A stretch of 64,000 bases of DNA from Mytilus trossulus (lineage: Eukaryota > Mollusca > Bivalvia > Mytilida > Mytilidae), in contig NC_086384.1 in NCBI RefSeq assembly GCF_036588685.1, forward strand, positions 55,470,945-55,534,944, in the 5' to 3' direction. The notes below the pieces were generated by a model. That model did no database searches, was not told where the DNA came from, and saw nothing but the letters and a program-made list of their open reading frames with translations. Shown piece after piece: positions 33,106 to 48,100 of the stretch (its first letter is position 1; each line of letters starts with the position of its first letter). The translations under genes were made by a program, and so were the position numbers.

Positions 33106-36100
33106 CTGAAAATAATATACAGATTTATTTCATATTGGTTAAGAACTAGCATCTCTTATTGGATAACAGTGGGATTACAAGGGGCCTTAAGACATTATAT
33201 ATTCGTCAGTAATAAACAACATCGGAATTAACAGATTGAAACGTACCAGAAAATTGGTCGTTGAAAGCTTTTACATGTTATAATGTCACTATGACTGGTC
33301 TTCACTCTTTCCAATGAAAATCGTACACTCAGTCGCGATAACTTTGAGCAATTTGAATTTAAAATTAAAAAAAAATGTTTCTCAACGAAATAAATAAATC
33401 AGAAGTTGTCGTTTTTTTATGTAAAAGAGGGACGAAAGATACCAAAGGGACAGTCAAACTCATAAATTTGAACTAAACTGACAACGCCATGACTAAAAAT
33501 GAAAAAGACAAACAGAAAAAACAATAGTTTACATGCCACAACATAGAAAACTACGGAATAAACAACACGAACCACACCAAAAACTACGGGTGATCTCAGG
33601 TGTTCCGGAAGGTTAAGCAGATCCTGCTCCACATGTGACACCCGTCGTGTTGCTTATGTGATTACAAATCCGGTAAATAGTCTAATTCGGTAGGTCACAT
33701 TCATGAAAGGGAAGGGGATTGTGTTAACGACGAAAGGAACATATCCGATATCATTTGTGAAACGGTTATTCCATAACGGTCAACCAACTCGTGATGTATA
33801 CGTGTTTCTCGATTTTTATATAGATTAGACCGTTGGTTTTCCTGATTAAATGATTTTATTCTAGTAGCTTTGGAATCCTTCATAGCTTGTTGTGTGGTGT
33901 GAGCCAAGGGTCTTTGTTGAAGGTCGTACATTGACCTATAATGGTTTACTTTTATAAATTTTAAATTGGATGAAGAGTTGTCTCATTGGCACTCACACCA
34001 CATCTTCCTATATCTAATAAAAGTTTTTAAAGAACTGGTCATTATAGTAAGAATATTGACTGCCCATAGTACAAGGATAACGACAGCGACAGCGATATTG
34101 TCCTCGGCTACAGCTCAGTCGTAATCGCTGTCGCAGTCAATACCCATGTGGGCAGTCCATATATCACGATAATGACTAGTTTTTCAACTAATGTTATGGG
34201 CATATTTGAATGTCTATGAAAGAAATATCATTTGATAATACTGCCGTATATACTTAATTGATTAAAGATACATAGCACCATTAAAAACTATAATGACAAT
34301 TTGATATTTCAATCATTTGATGATTAAGAAGCCGTGATATGATCTTTGTTAGCAACAACTTAGGCATTAGGAATATTTTGTAACAAAAAATGAGATACTT
34401 ATTTTGCATTGAAAAAAAATACCTACAAATAAAATTTTAATAGGGTTGATATGTTTGAAAAACATTTTTGCAAACTTCATAAATCTTATAATTTGCTCCT
34501 CTGACATAAGCGATATTTATGTCGATAAAACTAACCATTTGCTATTCAAGATGAATGATTTTACATATGTAAAGATATAGCTATTGCAAATGTCAGGTGT
34601 TGGTTGTTTCTTTCTGTTAGTGTTTTGTTTGGACTTACCATCGAATTCAGTATTTGTCACTTTGTCATCAGCTATTTTATTACCCATCAAACTAGTATTC
34701 GATTCTGAAAATATAAAAATTTTGTAACGATTTAAGAGATTCAAGTAAATTTGTCAATGATTTTTTTATATTCTTAATTTTCTGTGTTGTTTCAGGTTTT
34801 GCTCACCGTTTAACTCAGCAAAAGGCAGCATCTGGTTATCACTTATTGCTGAAATATATGTTTGCTCTCTTTCACTCTCAGTATCCTCCGAACAATTTTC
34901 TGAAACATACAAAAAAGACAATTACGTACGCTTAATTTGAGAAAAGTATAGTATTATATCCCAGGCTTGTAATGATGAACTCTTTTTTATATAATTCTGT
35001 GCTGATCAAGATGAGTAACATAATTGCTTAACAATTTTCTCTGAATTTATATTGTCTAACGGTTTTAGTGGGAGACATTTATTGGAAAAAGTCCATTCAC
35101 ATATCTAACCAAATATATATTTTTCGCATCACAGGCTAAAAGTTTAGAAATTGACAATGATGGTTGAGTTAAAACAACAACAAAAAACTTGAGGACAAAA
35201 GAGATACTGTCAGATTCCTAACTGTTTGTGTTGTGAAGAAATGCAAATAAAGGGTTGCTGCCCACTGACCTTTTGCACTATAGATCTTCATCTTTTATAT
35301 AAGCTTTGGATTCCTAATATTTTGTTCACGAGCATCACTGAAGAGACATGAATTGTCGAAATGCGCATAAGGTGCAAGAAAATTGTTACCGTTAATTTTA
35401 TTATTTATGCAACAGCATTAAAGATTTTCAATAAGTGCAGTTAATATCGCCAATTCGAAATCTGTATGACCGCTATCCGAAGTGGGCTGGCCGTTACGAC
35501 ACATCTGATCCAATCGTCTTAGCAACACTCTTGTTCTTCTACTTTTCTCATGTGACCTTCCAAATTCAGTTTATAAGAAGGGGTGGACTAAGAAAAGGCA
35601 CACGATCACTTTCCCATGTGAAGTAGAATGTGGTTACCATTCCGGAATACCTAATATACTCCCCGGTTTTTCTATGTTGTGTTTTGTAAACTGTTTTGTC
35701 ATGAGTTTGTCTTGTGGTCTCTTGGTTTTTCTTTGTATTTCTTTTTTCTTTTGATGTCAATTTACTTTTGATTTTTTTTAAAATGTGTTTTTGTTTATGC
35801 TTATTCCTTTCTAATATTCACCACCATATATCCCGGTTTTGAAGTCTTCCTGTCGTCTGCTTTTCTGAAAGATTTGTTTTCTCTTTTTCACCCTCATAAC
35901 TCGTTGAACTATGTTTTTTTTTTTGGAAAAAGGAACTGGTTAAGGCTAAGATTTAAAATCAAGTATACAAACACTATTTTCACATTTTGCATTATTATGA
36001 TTGATTCAGTTAACCTAATAGTCCAGCGGCTACAAACATATTTAACACAAATCGTGCACATCCTGCTACAATCATACAATTTGGCATAGACCTTCCTTAA

Positions 36101-39100
36101 CTATTACTCCTTTGATTAAAATATGAAGGCATTCGAAAAAAATGTCTCACTTCCGGAAAAAACCAAATGGCGGACATCAATCTTAAATCAGCCAAATACT
36201 GAATGCTAGTATGTTAACAGGTGTTACTATCATGCTACTATCATAATATTTGATACAAACCTTTAGTATATTTGACTTTTGGATATGTTATATAAATTAG
36301 ATGTCTTCAAAAAACCTACTTCTGGTAAAATTCAATATGGCGTACATTTTACTTAAAAAAGCTTATTTTTTAGGGAGATTAATTGACATTTGTTCAAACG
36401 TATTGCTACTATCATTATATTGTGCAGTAACCATTATTTGGTGTTTCTCACAGAAATAATTTATATGACACATGTCTTCGAAATCCCTACTTCCGGTAAT
36501 ATCCAATATGGCGGACATAGAAATGTTTTTTTTTAATATTCAACTTTTTAAAAAATACAAAAAACAAACTTTTGGATTCAATTTATCCTCTCTAAAGCAA
36601 TCATTCACTAATATGTTTTTTCTATATCGTTTACAAATAAACTTCGTCCGATCATCACATTATGTTAAGCAACGTGCTTTTTTTCACTTTCACTCCTTTC
36701 AGATGTACATTTGTTTTTAACTTAAATAAAATATTACATTTCTCTTTTATTTGTATCAAGAAAAATATGAACTGTTTATATATGTGTGTTTTGTCCAAAA
36801 ACGCCTCAATCATCATGAATCGAACATGTAACAGCATATTTTTCCTGTAAATTCTTTATACTCATAAAAAGACACCATTTGTTTTTAACCTTAGACCATT
36901 AAAGTTACGAATTTGGTCGACCTTTTAGTACACTTTTGAATTCTGCGATAAGCGAAATCATTGCTTGTGAATCTTTTTTTTCTTCTGTTCTTTGTTTTCC
37001 CTTACCATTAAATTCAGTATCTGTCCGTATCTTGCTATCAGCAAAAGTTAGGGTATGCATGTAAGTTTGGTTTTTCAGACTCTTCCTATTCTTCGAACTA
37101 CGATTTACTAAAAAACAATTTTTCTGTTTGCTTTAATATATATAAAGACAAATATATGTTTATAGTACATGTTTTGTTTTAATATAATTGTACGTTAGTA
37201 TGCCCATTTTCTTTAATTGTTTCGATTAATTTCTTTTTTTGGGCAGATATAATTTTACTTTTTCGACAACGTTGTGTCCAATTATGTTCCCAAACTTCAC
37301 GGATTTTGCTATACTTTTTGGACCTTCTGGATTATAGCTCTTCATCTTGTATATAAGCTTTGGATTTCAAATATTTTGGCCACGAGCATCACTGAAGAGA
37401 CTTGTTTTGTCGAAATGCGCATCTGGTGCAAGAAAATTGGTACCGTTAATTTTATTAAATAGAAAAATACCAGGAGATTTATTGTTTTTAATATTTTAAA
37501 TATAAGATAGACATTTTTGTTTTGCTATAATAAAGTCAGGAATATGAGCCAGCAGTTGTTATCTAATAGCTCGTTTATATGTAGGGTGCGTTGTCGTTTG
37601 ATTTTTGTTGCATTTTAGTTTTTTGTTAATTCGTTGTTTTCTTCTAATAGTCGATGTCTTTCCCCAATCGATTTATGACTTTTGAAATTATACTGTTTCA
37701 TTTTAAATAACCTTTTGCTAAAAAAGTTTTCATTGTGTTGAAATTTTTTGTATCCTCTGTTTTTATAATTCAACGTGATACGTGCTCATTTTCATGACTT
37801 TGAAAACGGCAATTTTGTCTCCAATTATGTTCCAAAATTGTGAATATGTTCTTTGCCTCAGCAAGCTATACCTAGAGACATATAGATTCTTACACTGTAA
37901 CAAGTGTATTACGATATTTCTCCACTCGAGACAGTTAAATTTTATTATTTAAAGCGCGAGGCTTGCCGAGTCCTTTAAATAATAAAATTTAACTTTCGAG
38001 AGTGGAGAAATATCGTAATACACGAGTTATAGTGTCAGAATCTGTTTCTCTAATGCTTTTTATCGTTCTTTTTCAAAGATTTTCAGAAAATTGTGCTCTT
38101 TATAAGCGACGTCATCAGGCAAGGTCGCCTTTTTTCATGACGTCACAATAGGAAAATTGAGAAGAAAACAAAACATTTTGACGTCATAATCAAATTTCGA
38201 CTAATCATTTGCCGAGAACAGATTGTTCACTAGTGAGGAGAAATATTTTTCTCACACCGGTCAGGAAATGTGAAAATAGCACAAAAATTAGAGAATTATT
38301 ACTTTCCTTTATTTGATATGATATAGTCATTCGTTTTTGCCATTTAAATTATTTAATCTTATTTGCCTTTTTTAAAGTTAAATCTCCAGTTAGTATATTT
38401 AAGTGAGCATGTCAAATTGATATAGGCTTGTAATAATTTTTTTTCACTGGATGCTCTAGGATCTATTATAACCGATCTTATTCCTTTGGTTTTAACCGGA
38501 AGTCTGCCCTTCCAATCGCAGCTTCTAACTATATCTAAAACCATTGAACGATAATGTGAATTGTACTCTTGGCTGTCGAAAAAACGATCTCATTTGATTT
38601 ACTATGGTTTGCTTACCATTTTGTTTTTCTAACGTTGAATTTTTGATAATTTTGCCTGTTTTTACAATATACATATCGAAATCACCCTGTTTACAATTTT
38701 GAGTAAATATACAACACTTTTGTAACGTTTTAGATGGAGGAGATTGTTAATCAGAAGTACCTTTTGCAGTGAGGCGAAACTTTAAATTGACCATGGTTTT
38801 GTATATTTTTAACCGGATTTTTGTGACAAAAATGTCGATTATTGATTTGGGGATGTACGGCGGGCGGGCAGTCGGGCAGTCGGGTATCGGCAATCAAATG
38901 TTGTCCATGCATTATCTTATGAACCATTCAACCAAAGCTTTTAAAATTTAATATGTTGTTACTGACAACTAAATGAAGGTCAAGTTCAATAAAGGCGATT
39001 TTGACTTTTACCGTTGAGGAGTTATGGTTCTTGAAAGATTGAAAAATGGATTTTCCAGTCGTGTCCAAACATTTACGTATGAACTGCTCTACCAAAGATT

Positions 39101-42100
39101 CCCAAATTTTAATATGTTGTTACTGATGACAAAATGGAGGTCAAGTTCAATAATGAGGATTTTGACTTTTACCGTTCAGGAGTTATAGTTCTTGAAAGAT
39201 TGAAAAATGGTGTTTTCAGTAGTGTCCGTGCATATTCTCATGAACCATTCAACCAAAGCTTTTGAAATTTTTATATGTTGTTACTGATGGCAAAATAGCG
39301 GTGAAGTTCAATAATGACGATTTTACTTTTACCGTTCAGGAGTTATGGTTCTTGAAAGATTGTAAAATGGCGTTTCCATTCACGTTGTTGCATTTAATCA
39401 TGAACCATTCAATCTCAGCTTTTCAAATTTTAATATGTTGATACTGATGACAAAATGGAGGTCAATTTAATATGGACGATTTTCACTTTCACCATTCATC
39501 TGTAATGGTTCGTGTGATATTGCCAGGACACAAATAAATATAAATAAATCCGGTTTGCTGTCGTTGTGACAGCCTCTTGGTTTTTCTTTTTTAAGTGCAA
39601 GTTGGTGGTCATATTGATACACCTTTTCAAGGAGGACATATGTAACAACACCCTTATAAAGGCTATCTTCTTTTTTTACTCTCATTCAAAATGTTTTTTT
39701 TTCTAAAATAATAAACAAAATTGCAAAGGCTTGATTTGAAATCAAGGTAAATGTATAAATTTCATAACCCTGAAAATAGTATTATTTATCGATTTTTTTT
39801 TATTAATCTATGCAAAAAGTCGACTTTAGACATAAGTTAGATACTTAACAATTTGTCACCCTTTGAAATGTAATCGTGTCATGTTTTGAGTGGAAGGCAT
39901 TCATTGAAAGAGAAGTCCGATTATAAATATTTCAATATGTTGATTAAGCGTTTTGGACACAACTTTGTATAATATTTTTATATTATTAAATCTATTATTT
40001 ATGAATCTCTTCCGGATTTTTTTCTCAATTGATTTATGAATTTCAAACAGCGGAATACTACTGTTGCCTTTATTTACCATCCAATTCAGTATTTGTCGTC
40101 ATCTGGGCATCAGATAAGGATGAAAGATGTGGTTGCTCTTCCTCAGGTTCCCCATTCATTGTACTATAATTTTCTTGAAAATAGAAAAACAGCTATTGTT
40201 ATCGTTAATGTGTTAAAAAAAGTTCTTTAAAAAACAAATATAAATGATGTTTCGAGTAACTATGTTGCTCTTTGAAATGATTGTCGTTCAGGGTTCTGAG
40301 TATGGTGAGAAAACATATGTTTATTTATATACTCGTTTGTAACAAAAAAATAGGGTGCTGGGGAGGACTTTTTCGATGATAGTCTGCAGTTTTATTCAAC
40401 GTAAACCAATTAATTTTACAAATAAACAATGAAAACGCAAGTACTGTTTCGCATAACATTAACAATGAGACTAGAAAACTCCCAAGTCAATTCAAACAGA
40501 AAGTCCCTGATCAAATGACAAAATCTAAAACTCAAACACATTAAACAAATGGATAACCACGGTTATATTGATGAATTGCTAAATGCATTTTCTTATATAC
40601 AAAATATTGGATTAAACCTGCTTTCTATCGAGCCTAACCTATCACTTGTATGACAGTCGTATAAAATTCCGTTATTTTGGACAACAATGTGTGTACAGAC
40701 CAAACAGACATAAAAGTTAGAAATGTCAAAATAGGTGTACCGAGTCAATATTATTAATCTCTTTTAAAATCACCATAAAAAATATAAACAAACAAAACAA
40801 ACAGAACACTTGATAAAAAAAGGAAAAGAAATAATACAAAAAACAAAACCCATAATAAAATAATACAATGGCATTTTTAAAATATCAGTTTCTTGGTTTC
40901 ACTTACCAACAAATGCAGTTTTGGTTCTTGTGTTGTTATCATAAATAGCTGAATGAATCTCTGTGTTTTTTGCTTCATCTTCACTTTCCATCTGGCTGTA
41001 ACCTTTTAAAACAATTCCAGAATTTACTGCAATAATGTATGGTATTCAAGACATTTGTTATTTACCCATACCTTCTACTATTTATAAAAATCCCTAACAC
41101 TAGATTATTTAGGAGTTCCCGAGCCGCGTCAAATGAATGTCTTCAAATAAAGACTGAGCAGTAACAGCGATTTTCAAAAAAATAAAACAAAAAAGATACT
41201 TCAACACGTTATTAAGCTGATAAACAATGTCAGTACCCAGTAACTATACTTCAAGACCATCCTGTATTATTTGGGAAGTTGTACGAATTATTTATCTAGG
41301 TAATTATAATTTCTGATGAACTTTGTTTTAATGGGGAAAAAAAGAGACGCTCTTTGATATACAACTGGTTTATCGACGTTCTGCTCAAACACTAGTGACG
41401 TTTTCAAAATTCTTGAATACCGAATAATTTGGGAAATATATATCAAATATGCAGGTAAAGTTGGTAAAATGCTTCTAATGTGGAGGGGAACTGGAAGATA
41501 TGAACATGATTCTATAATTCGAAATTAAGACCGCAAATATATTTGGATAAACCTGACTCATGTTCTGACTTATTTTTAGGTTATTCAAAACTAATACTAC
41601 TCAAATGCAGGAATATTTCTAATGATAAAAACGAAAAGCTACATAATGCCCACTTATTCTATGCTCGTTTAATAAGTAGGAAATATTGGATTTAACCTGC
41701 TTTTAAATCTAACTAAACCCATCACATGTATGAAAGTCTAATAAAATTCCGTTATTTTGACAACAATATGTGCACAGAACAAACAGACATGCCACGTCCA
41801 CTTTTAATTTTTGTCTATCTGATGAGTTAAGCCTTGTTCAAATGATTTTTATAGTTTGTTCTTATGTTGTACTGTTATACCACTGTCACAAGTTAGGGGG
41901 ATGGTCGAGATCCCGCTAACATGTTTAACCCCGCCACATTATTTATGTATGTGCCTGTCCAAAGTCAGGAGCCTGTAACTCAGTGGTTGTCGTTTGTTTA
42001 TGTGTTACATATTTGTTTTTCGTTCATTGTTTTACATAAATAAGGCCGTAAGTTTTCTCGCTTGAATTGTTTTACATTGTCTTATCGGGGCCTTTTATAG

Positions 42101-45100
42101 CTGACTATATGCGGTATGGGCTTTGCTCATTGTTGAAGGCCGTACGGTGACCTATAATTGTTAATGTTTGTGTCATTTTGGTCTTTTGTGGATAGTTGTC
42201 TCATTGGCAATCATACCACATCTTCTTTTGTATATGATAAGTAAAAATGTCAAAATAAGGGTATAAAATCAACATTGTTTATATCTGAATCAAAATAAAC
42301 CAATACACATTTTAACATACAAAACAAACAAGATCAGAAATAAAAAGAAATAATACAAAAAAGACCATAGCTCAATAACACAATGGCGGGATGTATCGTA
42401 CCGTACAACGCCAAAAGGATAAACCAAAAAACGATCTCAAAAGTAAATGTTAATAATTTCTCAAGACAACAAAACAGGTCTATACACCGATATGTATGTA
42501 CAAACGTTTTTCTTATCTTTTCAACATGAATGGTATGATCAAAAGTATGCGTGCCACATTTGTAAGAAACTAGCTACGTCAAAATCATTAGCTTTACAAA
42601 AACAAGAGCTTGCTATTTGAACATTATGTAATGGTTATATACCAAAATTGTTCAGAACAGCAAAATATATAGTCCTTTATCATTCATTTGTCAAAAATTG
42701 CTTTGACGTACATGTTAGCGTTTAGTGCTTTAAATTTTAAATATCGGTTTCTTTGTTTCACTTACCAACAAATTCAGTTTTGGCTCTTGTCTTGTCATCG
42801 TGAATAGCTGAACAACTCTCTGGATTTCTTTCTTCATCTTCACTTTCGAATTCGCTGTAACCTCCTAAAATAATAACAGAATTTACCACAATAATGTATG
42901 GTATTCAAGGCATTTGTTATTTAACCATACCCATCTTCCATGTATTAAAACCCTAACATTCGATTATTTAGAAGTTCCCGAGCTACGTCACATTGATATC
43001 TTTAAAAATAGACTAAGCATTTACAGTGTTTTTTTTTCAAAAAGACAAATAAGAAGATACTTTAACACGTTATTAAGATGATACGGATGTTTTATCAACT
43101 AGGTATTGGTTACTTCTAGGCGACTTTCTGTTGATAAAAAAACACGAGACGCACTTAGACATACAACTGGTTCATCGACTTTTTGTTCAGACACTGGTGA
43201 CATTTTGCAAAGTCTGATAAGCAGCTGCAAGGTCTTGAATATCGAATAAATTGAGACATAAATATCTAATATGCTGGTAAAGTTGGTATATTGGCTAAAA
43301 CGGGCGTCTTCTAATTTTTAAAAGAGTAAATGAGCGTTTACTTTCGTGTTTACTTCGCGTTAAAGCGAGAAAGGCCTGTCTTCTTTTTTGTTTTAAAAAA
43401 GTAAACGCCCTTTATTGTATGTAGTCAACGCGCGTTAACGCAGATTGTCCTCGTATCTTGGATACACTGACCTAATATATCACATTATAAGGTACATGAA
43501 TATATTCATCTCTCCATTTTCGATCAACATATTGACGATTGCATTTAATGAAATGACACCTCCCTATTTGATTTATTGAAAATTAATCATTTCATATGTA
43601 AATTTTTAACCAAAAAAAAAAAAAATAGAAAATCCGCTGTTGAAAGTTTTTGGAACTGACTTTTTTCGCAATTAATAAATGTTTATAATAATAAGTCTAA
43701 TAAAAAGTGTTTTTGAATGTTAAAGTCATAAGAAACGAGTGACCAGTGAAAAATAATGTTCTTCCAATTCTTGAACCAGTGCATACAAACATCATTAACT
43801 GAGGCTTCTGTGCACGAATTTATCAATTTTTTCATGAAAATTTCGTATAATCGTCAATTTTTTTTTATCGGTCAGTGTTTTTGTGAAAATATGTCAGGTA
43901 ATTAAAGTTCGTGTTTTGCAGCCAAAGTTTTTACGATTGTCACCTGTTTGTCAACAATCGACAAAAAATCAACAAAAAGCATGGAAATTGAGCACGTGTT
44001 TAAGATGTAAATTCAGATAATAGTTTATTTCAAGGACATCCATGCGTATTGTGATCACCTGATTTTTACGAGATGGGTCACACTGAGGTCACTTTGAATA
44101 CGAAAAATATGTCGGGGTAATTGCTTCCTGGAAGCAATTCAAATAAAGTAAACTTCTTCTGAATATGAATAAATGAAAGAGTTTTCTTCAGAAACAAGTA
44201 TATGTACATAAGTTTAATACTGAGAACTGTCCATTGAGTTATACAAAACATATGCATTATTTATTTTTTTAGGTTTCTTATGACTTTAAGGTTCAGAACA
44301 CAAATACGTAAAATATTAAGTTATTTTAACAACATAAATAAATGTACAGATGAACACGACGATTATTTTATAATACTAAAAAGTATACACAATTAGTAAA
44401 CTCGAACAGTAGACGCACGTTTATTTTCAACTGCACGTAAAAATACAATTGAGAAACATGTAGTAAACGCCCATTTACTTTTACGTACACGTACAATTAA
44501 ACTTGTGAAATCTGAAGTAAACGGACAGACTTAACATGCGTTTACTCCAGTAGACATTAGAAACTTCCATTTTGACCGAGTTAACGTAAATGAAGTAAAC
44601 GGGCGTTTACTAGTAAACGCGAAATTTAGAGTTAATTAACGAAATATGTAAACGCCGCGTTAACTTGCGTTTACTTTATATCATGTCTGGTCTGCACCCA
44701 ACTGTAAGTTAATTTAAACAAGCAAGTGCATTTCAAAGTATTGCGTTTAATTCATTCAAATTATTCTGTTAAACTTACTTTTTGAGGGTTTTACTTACCA
44801 TTACATTTAGTTTTTGATTTGATTTGGACATCATGAACAGATAAAGGGCTGTGAACCGTTTGTTTTACCTTCGCGCCCTTCATCGCACTATCCACATTTA
44901 AACACACTAAAATAAACATGTATATTTCTCTACATTTATAAGACAAATATTTATAACATTATGCACGTGTCTCAATTTATCTTAACACACTGTGTGGCAT
45001 AAGCTACAATAACCTTGTTTCTTTGTTGAAATACGAGCAACGTATCAAGCTATGGAGAGTTGTCTTATTGGCACTCACACCACCTCTTTCTATATCTATT

Positions 45101-48100
45101 ATATCAATTCTCACTTGTCTCAAATGAGTATTAAGTACACACAAAAGTTACGAATAATAAATATATAAACAGTAAAACCGCATAAAAACCGAACTTCAAT
45201 GAAAAATGCAAAACGAAGAGTCCCAAAACAAACAGTAAAATCGAAAATTCAAACACATCAAATAAATGGATAACAACTGCCATATTCCTGACTTGTGCAT
45301 GCATGTTCTCATATCCATAAAAGAAAAGGTGTCTCAACCCTGGTTTTAAAGCTAGGTAAACCTCCCAAATGGCAGTCGCATAACAAACTACATCTGCTTA
45401 AATAACATATGTTTTCAAATTAAAAGCTATCATTAGTAAATACTATTCAAGAACTAACGCGATCGATGAATTGTGTATCTCTGTTAGGAATATATGAATG
45501 AATGTGGAGTAGAATATTTAATCTCTATCCCTTTTTATTTAAAGATAAATTCATCAATTAACTTTCGTGGGCTCCTATTCAAAATCCAGTGATAAAACCA
45601 TTTACAAGTAAATTTGTAAATTTTGTAAATTACAAAAAAAAGGATATCATTGAGGTAAATCGAATAACAGTTCTTACAGTCAGGTGTATGTCGTTGAATA
45701 CCAGACTGACCGACATACATGTGTCCTCGTTTGTTCCATTCCTTAACTATCTCTTTTACTGGAGATGTAGGTAAAACTTCTGTAATGATAAGAAGTTCTA
45801 TTGATTTCCCCATAATTACAGATACTGATATTGATATTGAAAATCGTTATAGCTTAATCATTATGATTAACAGGAATTGTTTCTTTTTGTGTATTGATCT
45901 TGCAATATCAGACCAATGAAGTTGCTATAAATATTATATTCCATCAAATAAATAGAATTTTTAGAGATTGAAAAAACACGAAAATAAAACATCTGTTTTT
46001 TGAGAGAAAACCACCTAAATATCCTGACACCAAAATTTTCCAATTTATGGTAATGCATAGTCAGCAGCCTTATTAGTTTCGTTAACATTATTTAAAACAT
46101 TTTCTTTTTAAAAGTAAACTTGTTCTGTATCATAGCTGCAGAAATAAACAACACAAACGACAGATATAGTTATCAAAAGTAACAGAATTATAATTTAGTA
46201 CTTCAGACGCGCGTATCGTCTACATAAGACTTATCAGTGACGCTTATTTCAAAATATTCATAAAGCCAAACAAGTACAAAGTTGAAGAGCATTGAGGACC
46301 CAAAATTCCAAAAAGTTGTACCAAATACGGCAAAGTTTTGTTAACAGGACATTTATAAAAATGACCACATCATTGATATTCATGTCAACACCGAATTGTT
46401 GACTACTGGGCTGGTTTTACCTTCGGGGAGGAAACGTCAACGATCAGTGGCATCGACACAGTGGTGTAAATAGTTGTCAAAAGTACCAGTATTACAATTT
46501 AGTACGCCAGACGCGTGTTTCGTCTACATAACACTTATCCATGACGCTCATTTTAAAATATTTAAAAAACCACACAATTACAAAATTGAAGAGCATTGAG
46601 AACCCAAGATTTCAAAAAAGTTGTGCCAAATACTGCTTAGGTAATCTATGCCTTGGATACAAAAATCCTTAGTTTTTCGAAAAAATCAAAGTTTTGTTAA
46701 CAGGAAATTTAAAAATATGACCACATCATTGATATTCATGTCAAAACCGGAGTGTCGACTACTCGGCTGGTGATACCTTCGGGGAGGAAACCTCCACCAT
46801 CAGTGGCATCGACCCAGTGGTGTAAATAGTTATTAAGAGTACCAGGATTATAATTTAGTACGCCAGACGCGTGTTTCGGCTACATAACACTCATCAATGA
46901 CGCTCATTTTAAAATTTTCATAAACCCACGCAATTACAAAATTATAGAGCGTTGAGGGCTCAAGATTCCAAAACGTTGTGCCAAATACGGCTAGGGTAAT
47001 CTATGCCTTGGATACGAAAACCCTAGTTTTAAAAAAAAATCAAAGTTTTGTTAACAAGAAATTTATAAAAATGACCACATTATTGATATGCAAATCAACT
47101 GCCGAGTGTTGACTACTGGGCTGGTGATACCCTCGGGGACGAAACGTTCACCAGCAGTGGCATCGACCCAGTGTTGTAAATAGTTATCAAAAGTACCAGG
47201 ATTATAATTTAGTACGCCAGATGCGCGTTTCGTCTACATATGACTCATAAGTGACGCTCATATCAAAATATGTATAAGGCCAATCAAGTACAAAGTTAAA
47301 GGGCATTGAGGACCCAAAATTTCAAAAAGTTGTGCGAATTACGGCTTAGTTAATCTATGCCTTGGATAAGAAAATCCTCAGTTTTCGAACATTATCAGTC
47401 ATTGCTAACTGGTCTTACTATCTATTTCACCTTGAATTTCACGTCGTTATTTATTACTACAAGAAAAGGTAAAAAGCTAGAATATATTTGGTAATAAGCT
47501 ACACTTAGACACAACTGTCGGATATCTTTCAGTATACAGTGGTATTTTATAAATAGATACAAGAAAGGTCTGTGGTATTACGCTGATATAAATGCATGTA
47601 CCAGTATAACCCTATACAAGTAGTTGGACGTTCATTCAATGGCCAAATGTAGGACTCACTGTTATATTATTGAAATATTGTGTTCAATTAGTGTAGAATT
47701 CTGTTAGGAATAAGTTGTGCGTGTTTTCTACTTACCATCAAGTTCGGTGTTTGATATTGTCTGGTCATCAGCAATAGATAAAAGATTGTCAGTCATTTCT
47801 TTTGCGTCTTTATTCTTCATCACTTCATCTAAACACAAAAAATAACTATCATACTAAGGTAAAAATGTTAAGGCAAATACTCTTAAATTGTTTTTATGTC
47901 CGACTTCAGTTACTAAAATTGTATAGCATTAGCTGCCATGAAGTAGTTGATTGATAAAATAAGACATTCTTTTCATGCTTATTTTAGTTTCTAGTTGAAG
48001 TTTGATACACATAACATTTGAAAATTAGTTATTCATACATATTATCTTTTATTTTTTAATTTTTAGTTTAGAGGTTTCATAAGTAAAATATATTAAAAAG

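Noticed and set aside
38617..38655. 39-nt phase 1-1 exon in gene 1
   Set aside because: The phase fits and splice sites exist, but the sequence lacks the repeat motif and such short matches are expected by chance in introns this long. Kept only as a low-confidence candidate.
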